From NCBI RefSeq assembly GCF_025024155.1, contig NW_026251834.1, forward strand, positions 1-64,000: DNA of 64,000 bases, given 5' to 3'. The notes beneath the pieces were generated by a model. The model had not been told where the DNA came from. It did no database searches and saw only the letters and a list, made by a program, of their open reading frames with translations. Each line of letters opens with the position of its first letter. Position 1 is the first letter of the stretch. The translations under genes were made by a program, and so were the position numbers. Source of the stretch: Gamsiella multidivaricata. Taxonomy: Eukaryota > Mortierellomycota > Mortierellomycetes > Mortierellales > Mortierellaceae. Of this stretch, positions 12,252-23,485 are shown in pieces.

Positions 12252-13470
12252 CTAGTCGCAACTGTACGTAGAAAACGTTGAAGCTCAAACCCCTTTGAGC
12301 TAGAGGTCAAACTTCGATTCTGCGGTCGCGACTAAATGTCCAGCACTGTAGCTTAGCGCTGGGGAGGGCCATGGAAAACATTCATTCGTTCACTTGTGAT
12401 TCGAGGCTACCAATGTCACCCACAGCTTATTGAGGACACATTGTACTTATAATCCTGTTTCCGAACGATGGTCCTTGATGCACCTATAATTAAGGTCGCA
12501 TTAGGCAGTACCATGAATCATTGCCACCACGAAGTAAAGGACAACTGAGCTCCAGCGAATATCTTCCAAATAGGTCGTTTGTGTGGAAGAAGAAGGAAGG
12601 AATTGACTGTTAGTTTTGATGCTACAAGGAAAAGGAATTATATTATCCCACATCCTTGACGCGTTCACCTGCAGAGCAGAATCTTCAGATATATCAGGTA
12701 CATTCGTTGCCCAGCTCACCCCGAACGAACAAATAGTAGGACACATCTAATACCAATGGGGGAGCATGTCCACTTTATCCGGAGTGGACAAGGTCCGAAA
12801 AATGACAAGGTACCAGCAACGAATACTGAATACTGTCGGACGGGCTCACTTACGGCCGTTGGGATATGAGGAATGTTCCAACTCAAAAAGTAAAAATGGG
12901 TTCTGCTGGACAATTTTCATATCCAACAGCAATGGGCGCGATGCAAAGTGTTTAATTGGTGGAAGCAAGGAAGAGGTGAGCATGGCAATTAAGCAGGTAG
13001 GGCAAGATACATACAATACGGCGACCAGGAAGGTTGTCTATTTGATTGCATGTTTCTCCTTTTGGCTCATCTACAGTCCAGGTGGACCAGCTTGTCGTCC
13101 CAAAGTCCTTCTTAAAGTTAAATGAATGTAGGAATGTAGGACATATGCCCTACCTTCTTCGGCCACCCGCGCGTCTCGTTTACATTGACCTCGCTCGCTC
13201 TCCTGCTCTCAGACTTTTCTGCTTGGGGTTTCGTGTCGCCAGGTTGTTATTTCGTTATAAATGGGACCCTCCATCCACCCATGGCAACGATTCTCTTCTC
13301 CTTGTCACTTTCACACCCCATTCCTCGAGCCCTACCTTCGCACTCACCTTACCTCCCCGTTTTCACATCCCTCCCGCCTTCCCCGCCTCGCCTCCTCACC
13401 TCCTCACCTCCTTTCCTGCCACTTCCTCCATCTCCGCTTCCAGCACTTCAACACCAAACTACAACAAGCA
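12252..13470. promoter_or_regulatory. Intergenic region and LPMO-like gene promoter
   Basis: A short plus-strand frame (12766-13125) and two minus-strand frames here have no motif or splice support and are not called. TTATAA at 13255-13260, about 210 bases before the next start codon, followed by a C/T-rich leader with tandem CCTC blocks (13370-13440), is the probable core promoter of the secreted LPMO-like gene. Confidence 0.45.
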
Positions 13471-14739
13471 ATGGCTGCATTCTCATCCGCCCTGAAGGCC
13501 TCCTGGCTTATGTGCCTGGGACTCTTGGTCCTCGCTCTCTTGACGTCAAAGCAGTCTGAGGCCCACATGGCGATGCTCTACCCTACTCCTCGTGGTGGAG
13601 TCGGCACCAAGGAGTTTGACGGAAAAATCCACACCTTTATTGGTTACGAGGGACTCAAGTTTCCTTGCGGCGGATACGGCAGGGGTCCCAACACCAGTAC
13701 GCTGCTCTCTTTAGTTTTTATAGTTCTGTTTTTTTTTTTTTTTGCTTGCATGGTCGTTCTTTCTTTTTTTTTTTTTTTTTTTACCGTTTCTAATCGCTAA
13801 TCGGTTTGTTGGTTGCTTTTATTTTATCGTTTCTATTGTACAGACCTTAAGGCTGGTCAGGTCGTCCCTGTCCGTTTCTGGACGCCAGAGATGACGAACT
13901 TGAATTCGTTGCCAAAGAACAAGATGAGCGAGGCCCGCCACGGAGGTGGACTGTGCGAGTTCTCACTGTCGTACGATGGTGGAAAGACTTTCCATGTCAT
14001 CGGATCCTACTCCAAGACCTGCCCTGATGGTGAGTGGATTCGACGCCTCAAAAAAAAAAAAAAAAAAAAAAAAAAAGGAAGCGTTGCTTGGTACTATGTG
14101 AAAGGGGGGATGAATATATCGAACGATGTGAAAAAGATGATAGCTGACATACCGTTTTTGTTCGATCCTGCCCATTCTCCTCTCTCTCTCCCCCGTTTAG
14201 CTTACTACGAGTGGCCAGTTAGAATCCCCGACAACATTCCTTCCTGCAACAGCCCTGGTAAGCTGTCGATTTGAACCTCTCTAGTCTACGCCTCCCTCCT
14301 CCAATTGCTGAGGGAAAACGATCAGAGGCGTAACATTGTTGTGCTAATCACAAATGGTTATGCTTGTATTTTTTTTTTTTTTTTTGGTGCCTGCCTGCTT
14401 ATGCGTCATTATAGGCAAGTGCTTATTCTCTTGGTCCTGGACCGCAAACCTTGTTCCTCAGTACTACCACAAGTAAGTCCTCTTTGCGTTAAAAAAAAAA
14501 AACGCCATACCGAAGCAGCGAGCGCAAGTCATCTAATGAACCCCCCCTCCCCCCCTCTTTGTAGCTGTGCTGATGTGACCATCCAGGGCGTCAAGAACGG
14601 AAAGTTGCCCTCGAAGATGATGCAAGAGTACGACTTCAAGGGCGTGAAGCAGGGCAAGTCCTTCCCTGGCGATGGTCGCTCCCACGCCCGCGGCACCGGT
14701 CCCATCCAGAGCGAGGTCGCTGCCAACACTCGCAATTAA
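13471..14739 (+). CDS. Secreted LPMO-like copper protein (233 aa)
   Basis: Five exons (13471-13696, 13844-14029, 14201-14257, 14415-14472, 14565-14739) join at GT-AG sites with consistent phases and give 233 residues. A hydrophobic signal peptide ends SKQSEA, so cleavage would expose His32 as the first mature residue. An N-terminal His is the hallmark of lytic polysaccharide monooxygenases, where it forms half of the copper histidine brace. A second His in ARHGGGLCEFSLSYDGG and the late YYHNCADVTI segment match the layout of chitin-type LPMO domains. Cysteines at CGGYG, GLC, TCPD, SCN, KC and NCAD could form the usual disulfides. There is no carbohydrate-binding module. The family (AA11, AA15, X325 or other) cannot be fixed by eye; a copper-binding non-enzymatic role is also possible. 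Introns carry T and A runs. Confidence 0.78.
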
Positions 14740-15107
14740 TAGACGAACACTTTGCTATTAAACGGAAAGCTGTATAGCGAGTGAGATAAAAAAAAAAAAA
14801 AAAAGGATTGGGGAAGGAGTTGGGGGGGGGGAAACAGCGTACTGGTTGCACTGTCCTCCATAGCAATGATCTTTCTCTCTATCTATCGTTTTTTTTAAAA
14901 ATAAAGCGAAAAAGTCGTTTGCTTGGACGTAAATCCCTTTCAGTTGTGAGCTGTCCCTCAATTGTAACAACGTAATAAACAAGCAAACGCGTGTCTAGAC
15001 TATGGTTGCGCATGGCCGCAAAGGTCCGAAAACAGGCATTCCAGTCCAGATGGACAAGCGTTGCTCTCTTGTGCAACCAACCATGCGTCCGAGAATAGCA
15101 CAGTACA

Positions 15108-15161
15108 CCAATCTAATCCAATCTAATCCAATCCAATCCAATCCAATCCAATCCAATTAGC
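15108..15161. repeat. CCAAT pentamer array
   Basis: About ten near-perfect AATCC/CCAAT pentamers, the first few as CTAAT variants, lie between the ends of two convergent genes. CCAAT boxes normally act in promoters, but both neighbouring genes end here, so this is most simply a microsatellite. Confidence 0.85.
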
Positions 15162-15323
15162 CAAAGCTCAAAGAAAACGTTCGGTCTAATGGAGCAAAGC
15201 TCGCTGAATGTCACAGAGAAGCGGGTGATATACAAGTTTTTTTTTTTTTATATATTACAGATTACGAAAGAGGTAATGCGGATGCAAAACAATGATTTGT
15301 GTGTTTGTTTTGGGTGTCGACGT

Positions 15324-16319
15324 CTACAACTTGTTCATAGGATCCTTGCCGCCTAATTCCCTCGCCAGACTCCTACTCCTCATGTCCGCAGCCTTCACAC
15401 CCTGAAACACCAGTTCCCTGAACCCTTCCTTCTCAAACGTCCGGATCGCCGCGTCCGTCGTCCCGTGGGGTGACGTGACCTTGACCCTCAGCGTCTTCAA
15501 ATCGTCACTGCTCGATTGTGCCATCTTGGCTGCGCCCAAACATGTCTGGATCGTCAATGCCTTTGCTGTCTCACGGTCCATGCCCAATTTCACGGCTGCG
15601 TCCTCCATGGCTTCCATCATCAGGAAGAAATACGCAGGTCCGGATCCAGAGATTCCTGTGACTGTGTCGATCAAACTCTCGCTCTCGACCCAGGAAACTT
15701 GTTTCGAGACCGCGGCCATCAGGGATTCAGCAACCTGGCGCTGAGCAGGCGTCGCGTCTGAGGTCGCGTACAATCCTGCTGCACCCTCGTTCACGAGCGA
15801 GGGGGTATTGGGCATAGCCCTGATCACCGGAGGCATGTCCCGGGGCTGGAAGCGAGTGCCTTCAGTCATGAACCTCGCAATAGCGCCGGTTTCGATGCCT
15901 GCAGCGATAGAGATAACAAGTGGTTGGCGCGTCTGCAGGACGGGGCTCAGATCCATAACGACGTTCTTGAGGACCTGGGGTTTGACAGCGAGAATAACGA
16001 CTTCGGCGGGAGTAAAGTGTGTAGAGGCAGCGGTGGGATTGACATGTACAGAACCTTCAGTGATCAAGGCGGCGGTTTTGGAGGGAGAGAGAGAGCCATT
16101 GACGGCGAGCTGGTTTGCTTGTGGGCCCGAGAGAACTTGGAGGCCGGGGTATTTGGAGCGGAGGAATTCACACCGGGCTGGGAGGGGTTCGGAAACGACG
16201 CATTGAGAGAGTGGATAGCCGCAGGCGAGGAGGCCGCCAAGGATAGCCTCGGCCATGTTGCCGCCGCCGATGAATGCGAGTCTTGACTGGAGTGACATCG
16301 TCGTCTTATTCTTTTGCAT
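15324..16319 (-). CDS. PRO3: Pyrroline-5-carboxylate reductase
   Basis: An intronless 331-residue frame. It catalyses the last step of proline synthesis, reducing pyrroline-5-carboxylate with NAD(P)H in the cytosol. The N-terminal Rossmann loop reads FIGGGNMAEAILGG. AVKPQVL, RAMPNTPSLV and the helical dimer region GSGPAYFFLMMEAMEDAA follow in the family order, and the C-terminal signature is present as LRVKVTSPHGTTDAAI (the usual SPGGTT here has His). The length is at the upper end for the family because of an insert near residues 75-100. Met1 is followed by a second candidate, Met8 (MSLQSRLAFIGGG), which sits closer to the family start; either is possible. Confidence 0.97.
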   Translation of the reverse strand: MQKNKTTMSLQSRLAFIGGGNMAEAILGGLLACGYPLSQCVVSEPLPARCEFLRSKYPGLQVLSGPQANQLAVNGSLSPSKTAALITEGSVHVNPTAASTHFTPAEVVILAVKPQVLKNVVMDLSPVLQTRQPLVISIAAGIETGAIARFMTEGTRFQPRDMPPVIRAMPNTPSLVNEGAAGLYATSDATPAQRQVAESLMAAVSKQVSWVESESLIDTVTGISGSGPAYFFLMMEAMEDAAVKLGMDRETAKALTIQTCLGAAKMAQSSSDDLKTLRVKVTSPHGTTDAAIRTFEKEGFRELVFQGVKAADMRSRSLARELGGKDPMNKL

Positions 16320-17192
16320 GTGTGGATTGGTTTGTGGTACGGAAAAGCTGTGCCTCTTGCAGCGAGGGATAGTGGTACAAAATAAAGAGATTTGATGGAG
16401 CTGTGTTCAAGTGGTCTGAGCTGAAGAATGAGGGGACACTGAGGTCTTTATAGGCTATGTAGAGGAATGCACCGTGAATTCCGAATGAGCATGGGCCATG
16501 ACGGACCCCGATCACTTTTTTCTTCTTCTTCATTCGACTGACCTTGTTCATCGCCGTCAGAATCCCAGCCAAGTAAGTAGCGACGTTTCATTTTTCGAGC
16601 GCCGACAACAATTCGCTTATCTTTTTGAATTGAGGCGCCGGCATTTACAGACAACATCACGTGAAGACCGGCACATTACTGCCTGGGGTAGTCATTGCGC
16701 CGGTTTGCTACTATGCCCGACACTGCCCGCAGTGTACACCACTACTATACGGTCTCTCCAACTGCATGCGTGTTCTCCTCTGCTTTCTTTACTTGGAAAA
16801 TAGCGCATGGGAGTAGTCCGGGGGCACCATCTGTATGATTTTAGCGCCATTCTATAAGAAAGACTCCCCTTCGGATTCGAGATAACAAGACCATGCTCTG
16901 ATCTACTGCCGCACTAAGCATACTCTCCCCTCTCTTCCTTTCCGTTCCTGTATTGTTTATCTCTCATGTCCTTCCTCCATATTCAAACGCCCAGATTGCA
17001 ATGACCGCACTGGGCTTCAGAAATAAGGACCAGAGCCGGGTATCATTCTAGATAAGGACCAATTGTTTCCAGGATGTTATAGGACGGTCATTTTACGTGG
17101 ACAATGCGACCAACACAGCGTCCATGCCCAAAGCGCAAAAGCCGCCAGCACACAACTATATAATAAAAATGCACAATTGTAGGGTAGCCAGT
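16320..17192. other. Upstream region of PRO3, no other gene seen
   Basis: The first 300 bases are the probable minus-strand promoter of PRO3. Small frames overlap there on both strands but read as low complexity. No repeat or known element is visible up to the start of the Helitron-like remnant. Confidence 0.4.
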
Positions 17193-18955
17193 AGAGGACG
17201 TCATGAGCATCTCTGCGGACGAGTTCGATGGCCTGGATAACATCGACGAAAGCGTATTCACGGATGATTTCGCTACTGCATGGGACCCCAAGCCCGAAGC
17301 GAGGCAGCCAGTAAAGGATTTCATGAGGATCCCATCGATGACTTGGACAGCCTTGAAGAGATGCCCGTAGATGTCTTTGAGGACTGTGATGGCAAACCAT
17401 GGATGATATCGGAGGTGGTTCGATGACTTTAATGAAGACTATTTTACACATCTAACAAATCTAACAAATAAACATGTCAATTTGCAGTGCTATTTCTATC
17501 ACTATTTCTTTGATAAACATATCGATGGCATGCCAACGCAACTTTTGCTTCGCCCAAAAAATAAATTTCCTCCCACATTCACCACTATCAAACACCCTTG
17601 TCACTCAAAGCCATTCCTTTTGCTCCTCCTCAATCACTGCGTCCCTCTTACACCGGCTACTGGAAACATGGATATAACGTGGAACCAAGCGTATGTGAGG
17701 TGTGCCATTGCCACTTTTTACATCGATATTGGTCCCATGCTTACTCGACACGAATTTATCGAATCTATAGTCCTACTGCGGGGCTTGTCCGATCATCTCG
17801 AGCATGTAAATATTGTTTACCTGGTCGTTCCAGAATTACCTTTCAGGACTGCCCCGAAAATCCCAGTGGCACGCCCGAAAGGCAGGTTTTTTTTATTTCT
17901 TATGAGGTGGACTTGCGGAACTGTCTGAACTAATCGCTGATGTACTTCTCACCAGGCATGCTGGGCTAAATTCCGCCTATGCCGTCCAGTGCGCCCGCAA
18001 AAATCAGCAGCGGCATGAGCGTGCTAATCACCATCCGGACAAGCCAGAGCATGCGGACCTGGCACCTGCCCTTACTGCAGGGCCTCTCCAAGCGTCTCAG
18101 ACATGCAGATACGGCCAAACTGGCCACTCCAGGATCACCTCCAAGGACTGCCCTAAGAATCCCAGTAACACGCCTGAAAGACAAGCTCCTTTTTTATTTT
18201 TCTTATGGGATGAGTTTATACCTCTCACCAGGCGCGCTGACATAATTACCGCTTACAATCGCCGGAATAGCGCAATGGATTTAGATGCGTTACCCCTTGC
18301 ACGGCGGCCTTTCACTGAGGATCTGACAACAGGCGTTGAAGTCCCGCGACCTTATGCCATCTTCTCGCCGTGGTTCTACACCTATGCAGCCCATCTAATC
18401 CTCCCGAATTATGGAAGCGTTCGCTGATGATCTATCTTAGGACTTTCTGTACGTTGCCGGAGATCGCCCGAATGCTGAAGAGGATGTCAAGGGTACTGCA
18501 CTGTTCCGCGTCAATGAGATTTTAAAGGGAGCTGAAGCCAGTCTGGCCGTCTCTGAAGAGATGCCTTGAGACTTTCGAAGCCTCATCGATCGTCAACCCA
18601 ACAATGACGAACTTGGATAACAAGCAGAGCTCGGCACTGAGGCATTTGCGGCTAAGACAGCTCATGACTTGGACCTCTGTAACGATGATCAAAAAGCGTT
18701 GTACGCTGCAATTACAGCAGCGCTGGATAACATGGACGAAGGTGCGGCAAAGGTGGTCTTTATTGATGGACCAGGAGGAACTGGCAAGTCTTTTTTGTAC
18801 AACACTTTGATTACCCACATCTGAGGAAGGCGTGAGAAGGACGTGGTCGTAGTTGCATCATCTGGACTTGCTGCCCAGGTCTTGACAGGAGGTCGTACAG
18901 CCCACTCTACTTTCAAAATCACGCTCCAGAAGTATGCCTTGTGCTATATTGGACA
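17193..18955 (+). mobile_element. Decayed Helitron-type element with PIF1 helicase
   Basis: Plus-strand coding pieces survive in several frames. Near 18690-18930 a PIF1-type helicase segment is clear: Walker A FIDGPGGTGKSFLYNTL, then a stop, then VVVVASSGLAAQVLTGGRTAH, which is the PIF1 pattern for Helitron helicases. Upstream are two diverged copies of a zinc-knuckle-like module, ACKYCLPGRSRITFQDCPEN near 17800 and TCRYGQTGHSRITSKDCPKN near 18090, with similar flanks, indicating an old internal duplication of about 300 bases. Two acidic modules near 17195-17420 also look like diverged repeats (DEFDGLDNIDESVF; DDLDSLEEMPVDVF). No complete frame or terminal hairpin was found. Assignment to Helitron rather than a host PIF1 rests on the zinc knuckles and the decay. 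Confidence 0.65.
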
Positions 18956-19135
18956 GATACTTCACTATCACGCTAAATAGAACCAGGATGGAGCCCGGCA
19001 CCATGACAACACTGTTACAACACTGTAAAATAGGCCACAAACATGTACATATAGACCCCGCTTATTATTGAAATATATTGCGGTTCTTGAAGTAAGTGAG
19101 AAAGAGATGTGGCTCCAAATGCACATCTACACGAC

Positions 19136-19221
19136 ATTTATTAATCAACTCAAAATTAAGTTCCAGAGGCGATGGATTTATATAGTAATAAAGTACACTG
19201 GACTTGGCTGAATATGCAGCA
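19136..19221. repeat. Dispersed 86-bp repeat, copy 1
   Basis: From ATTTATTAATCAACT to GAATATGCAGCA this segment matches 35481-35568 with scattered substitutions and one two-base gap. Read on the minus strand it contains AATAAA-like sequence and lies just beyond the end of the minus-strand frame at 19355, so it may be the 3' end of that element. Homology stops abruptly at both sides. Confidence 0.75.
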
Positions 19222-19354
19222 ATGATTATTAAACAGCATTCATTTCTACGCATCCCTACTTGACCACTACCCTTGACCCCTTGACTCTGCTGCTGTTGCA
19301 GGAAGTACCGCGAAGGTGACTTCGTATCTAAAGCTAGTAGTGGTGGAAATGTTG

Positions 19355-20446
19355 TCATGACTGGCGTGCCGCTGCCAGTAGCCTCGACATCTGTCCAAGC
19401 TCTCCATCACCAACCGGGTTGCCGACGTCTCTCTGCTCCACAGTATGGATATGCCCTTTCTTCAGCACCACATTGTAATACAGCAATGTCATTACCTCGC
19501 CGCGGCAAGCGAATACAGACACCATCACATACTTTGGCGCGACTATTACGTCCTGCAACTAGCTAGGCGCCAGTCTAAGCATGGTATTCACCACATTTGT
19601 TTGCACCAATTGCTGCACGACATCGACTCTCATCTCGACTCCATTCGGCCCTGCGTTTATCCCGGCCCCTCCACTTCGCAAGGCTGTCACAACATCTTGC
19701 GTGCTGGTGGTGATGATCGAGGTATTCGAGTCGTTCTTGAATCGGATCACATCACTATCGTTTCGGAATCTTCGCGTGAGGCGGTACATCATTCTCGGAA
19801 ACAAAGGCCTTCCATTGCCCCTCTGCCCCGAAGAAAAGCGAGACACCTCTAGGCGGGAGTCTATTTCGACCTTCGAGTCTTTGAATAAACCACCGAAATC
19901 GGCACTAGGGATGACACCCCATCGCTCATATAGGCTGAGGTATTCTTCCTCTCCCTTTGAGAGTACTTCCCGATACTCGCTCCAGGCATCCTCGGATAAA
20001 TCTGCGACATTTTCGAACCATTAACGAACGTTTTTCTAAGTTACATGCGACCAGTCAATCCAGTCATACATGAGATCATCAAGATATACTCATCCCCTCT
20101 CAGGCTCTTGCTCCACAGGCTTTTGTTTCATAGTAATCGCGTATCGCTCCACAATGCGGTCAAAGCCGTCTATGGTTTTGGTTCTGAGTCCGGCTAGAGC
20201 ATCATAGAAGGCCTTGGCAATGCTCTTATCGTTGTATACATTAGGCAATGGTTCGGCTCTCCCCATCTCCTTCAGACCTTCTTTGACGCTAGCCAACCAT
20301 GAATTGATATCCGCGCGAACGTGAATACCGCCATGCTCGATATATTCGAACTTTCTGGCATCCTTCCAGCCCATCTCCATCACGGTCGAATCATTTCCGG
20401 AAGTCATTTCGAGATCCACCAGACGCGCTTGTTTCGTGGGATGCAT
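19355..20446 (-). pseudogene. Long minus-strand frame broken by four in-frame stops
   Basis: A single reading frame of 364 codons runs from an ATG at 20446 to 19355. It is interrupted by TGA, TAG and TAA near 20025-20090 and one TAG near 19560, with no frameshift. Between the stops the sequence reads as ordinary protein, for example NVADLSEDAWSEYREVLSKG and TSIITTSTQDVVTALRSGG. Each stop is one C-to-T change from CGA, CAG or CAA. No family is recognised. It faces away from the plus-strand frame starting at 20460, only 13 bases apart, so the two probably belonged to one element sharing a promoter. An intron with unusual ends around 20025-20090 is an alternative for three of the stops. Confidence 0.45.
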
Positions 20447-20459
20447 AACGCTCTGACAA

Positions 20460-21577
20460 TTGCGGTACTGGCTCAGTATGGTCTTTCTTCGTGCGGTATT
20501 TGTAAGATCTGCCTATTCCACTATTTGTCATGGAAGCGATGGTGAGTTGAAAGACCATAGAGCCAATAACAACCAACCAACCACTGTCCAAGCCATCAAC
20601 GATTGGATTTGCAACCAGAGCAACATCGTGAAAGGCAACGTGCGTGGAAGGTCAGAGCTTAGATTGCACGCCGAGTATGGAAAAAAAGACCCCACGCTGT
20701 CCAATGACTTCTATAGCCGACTGTTCACCTACGTGAGGATCAAGAAACACCTGTCGATGAATGGCTTCCTACAGCGATTCGTACAGCAGATGGTGGACGC
20801 AGGATGTACTGTCCATGAAGCTGAAGGCGGAGCTGCCAAAGACAATCCCATTCTCGAGTCTCAAAAGGAAAAGTTGGAGATGATCAAAGATGAACAGACT
20901 CAGCAGGTTGCTGATGCAAAGTATCTGACGGAAGATGACTTCTTGAAGCTGCACAGGGATCGGAGTCGACACCAGCAGACAAGCATGCAGTGTCCAAATA
21001 CCTCCTGATGAACGCCTACGACATAACTGTACCTGAGATTGCCACGCCTCAGTGGGTCGAGACATATGACAACGAGTGGGAGAAAAGGGTGTACAAGGAC
21101 CTGCGTGCCCTGTCTGTAGCTAGAGGAGACACAATACAGGATATGCTCGGCGCAGTCCAGCGGCGGGAACGGCTCTCCCAAATGTACTACAGCAGCATAG
21201 ACGAAGGAATTCCAAGCCAAGCACTTCACAAGCTCGCAGAGTCCCGATATGTCAAGTTGAGATATGCAGTGGACATCATGATGCCTTGTGGATTTGCGGA
21301 TACATTTGCCCACAATAAGGTACCTGCTCAGGAGCTTCGAGACAGCATCGATACGATTTGGGGCGACATCGTGGGTGAGATGGGGAACATGTGCACGACA
21401 CTAGGCAAGGAGAAGCCAAGACACAATAACTGGACATTTAAGAACCAGCTTGGCTTCCTGAACACTGTCCTGTATGATGTTTTGAGCATGAAGATCATGG
21501 CAGTCAATAAGCGCAGGACAATATATGAACTAAGGCATTTCTCAAATGTGGGAATCACATCGGGTCGGCCCCTCTAG
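20460..21577 (+). pseudogene. Decayed mobile-element protein, replication-type by guess
   Basis: Two plus-strand frames (20460-21008 and 20990-21577) form one protein if a frameshift near 20960 is allowed. In the second frame the segment ESTPADKHAVSKYLLMNAYD reads straight into the downstream frame. Both halves are well-formed helical protein (RLFTYVRIKKHLSMNGFLQR; YDNEWEKRVYKDLRALSV). The style recalls proteins annotated in other Mucoromycota as replication-origin-binding or primase-helicase relatives on mobile elements, but I see no catalytic motif, so this is a guess. It is divergently paired with the broken minus-strand frame at 19355-20446. Confidence 0.4.
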
Positions 21578-22041
21578 ACTTGCAAGGTGTCGCGAACCAT
21601 AGTCGAGTGCAATGAGTGCTGTCGTGGTGAGGAAATTCGATCGGCGGTATTTGATTGGTCGAAAATAAGAAAGGTGATCGAGCGCGCGCTCAGCGCTCAC
21701 CGGCAGAGAAAAAAATCGCCGTTAAAAAAATCAAAAGGTCAAAAGGTCAAAAGGTCAAGCACCCAACGACACTCCCCGGAGTCCGCTCTGTCCTTGAGAC
21801 TGGGCTTGTTTTTTTAAAAACAACACCGTTTCTTGTTCACTCCATACAGTCACCCACATTGCACCTCCGGGTAAAACCTAGGTTAGCCGGGAGCTAGGAC
21901 AATGTTTGTCTTCCTAAAGATACTCGCTGTCCTGGCTCCATGATCCGTGTACAGCTTACGTAAGCCATCAGGAACAGAGGTAGATAGCTGGGCAATCAAA
22001 TATCGTCCTAAAACATTCATGTGCGGTAAAAAGTGCCTGAG
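21578..22041. other. Non-coding spacer with short tandem repeat
   Basis: No gene is seen. Three to four AAAGGTC units lie at about 21735-21760, preceded by a GC palindrome-like GAGCGCGCGCTCAGCGCTC near 21679. Confidence 0.5.
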
Positions 22042-23485
22042 CTAGAAGGTGGTCTTGGACTTGCAATATCCATCAATGTAGCGCCTATTAATCGCGTGCT
22101 TTGGCCCCCATGTAAGACCGAACCCTTCATATTCCTTCTGCTTCACAAGATAATGGGCGTCTCCATCATCTCCTCGGTGCCTCCAGAATCTTAGTCTCTC
22201 CCGAGTCTTCCTGTGACATATCAGTCGTAGCAGAATCTTCAGGTTCTGCAGTGCTAGATCGAGATACGGTAGTGGACATAAACGCTTCCTGAAGCTCCAG
22301 CAGATCATGGCCATAGCCTAACTTGGCCTTGATATTGGGTTGCTTCTCATAGGACTCCTGGTACTCGATGCTCTCAAGGAAGTCAAATCCATCCTGCATC
22401 CAGAATCCATGATGTGGCTGAATGGCAATGTTCTGACTTGCTACCAGCTTCTTTATATTCGTGAGTAGACAACACAGCTTGAACTGGAGTTCGAATGGCT
22501 TCTCATCAGCAAACCGGACAGGTGCATTGTGCGTGAACTTAGCAAACTTAGACTGGAGATCTGCAAAGCAGCTTTCGATTTTGGATCGAAATCCACCAAA
22601 AGCCTTGTTATACTGGGTCTGCCTCTATATCTGTCAAAGCAATTCCCCTGGTCTTACGCACAGGGTAAGAGGAATTCCCATGACTTAGCTCTTCTGATGC
22701 ACCCACAATTTGGCCCAAAACCCGTTGTATCCACCGTCCAGAGCAATGCAGTCAAGTTTGTGGATGAGGGATGGAATCTTCATCTTGACTAGCATGGTGC
22801 CATCGTTGTTATCCTTACATGGTGCAGGCTTGGATACAAACAGCACGATGTTATTCATGTCTGCGCACACCTGCACACGAAATCCAGACTTCTTAGACTT
22901 CTTGAGCTTGTAAGAATAAAGTCTAGGTTTATTCGCATTTATATAGCTGACACGAGAATCATGGCCATCCAGATTCAATGTAACGTGCTTGAATGGATCT
23001 GGATTATTCTTCGCAAGAAGCAAGCGCAACTTCAGAGTTGAGCACATGGTGTACAGCTTAGAGGTGATTGTATGATGCAGTTTCTGATGATCTTGTAGGT
23101 AGAACTCCTTGCGCAGGTCATAAAAAGATGTCTTGGGCACAAAGCGCGCCATATTTGACAACGAGTCACCAGTTACCAGGGCATATAACAAAAGTAGGCC
23201 TTTTTCGACGTTCCTGTATGGGCTGCCATAGTCATGAGTCCCAAAGATCTGAGTAAGGAAGAAGAAACCAGGTATGTAGCCAAGGCGGTCCAAGAGAGCG
23301 GACTTCACAGTTTCTATGTCTGAAACGTTCTTCATCTCAGTACGATGAAATTTGGCCTTGTCCACAGCTGGCCAGCCTTCATGCAAGGAGCCCCAATGAG
23401 TGTCCAAAATATGTGCGTACTCTTCGGAAATAGCGGCCATTGAGATATAAAAAAACAAGTACAGTTGCATATAATTAGCATACAA
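22042..23485 (-). mobile_element. IS5/Harbinger-like DDE transposase, frameshifted
   Basis: The minus-strand frame 23485-22685 encodes the N-terminal and central part of a DDE transposase. VTLNLDGHDSRVSY carries the first Asp and DCIALDGGYNGFWAK the second. The C-terminal part continues in other frames: NSSYPVRKTRGIALTDIEAD, then YNKAFGGFRSKIESCF with the catalytic Glu. This order (LDG, DxGYxGF, RxxIE) is typical of DDE_Tnp_4 transposases. At least two indels, near 22670 and 22615, break the frame, so it is inactive as it stands. A Ser/Thr/Glu-rich tail follows to 22166. A start around MAAISEEYAHIL is as likely as the first Met. Terminal inverted repeats were not found. Confidence 0.65.

Noticed and set aside
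12766..13125. Plus-strand 119-residue frame before the LPMO-like gene
   Set aside because: No recognisable motif, an arbitrary start, and it ends in intergenic sequence; composition alone is not enough.
15108..15161. CRISPR-like regular array
   Set aside because: The unit is a five-base repeat without spacers, so it is a microsatellite.
15475..16286. Plus-strand frames across the pyrroline-5-carboxylate reductase gene
   Set aside because: They are the complement of a clearly coding minus-strand gene and have no motif of their own.
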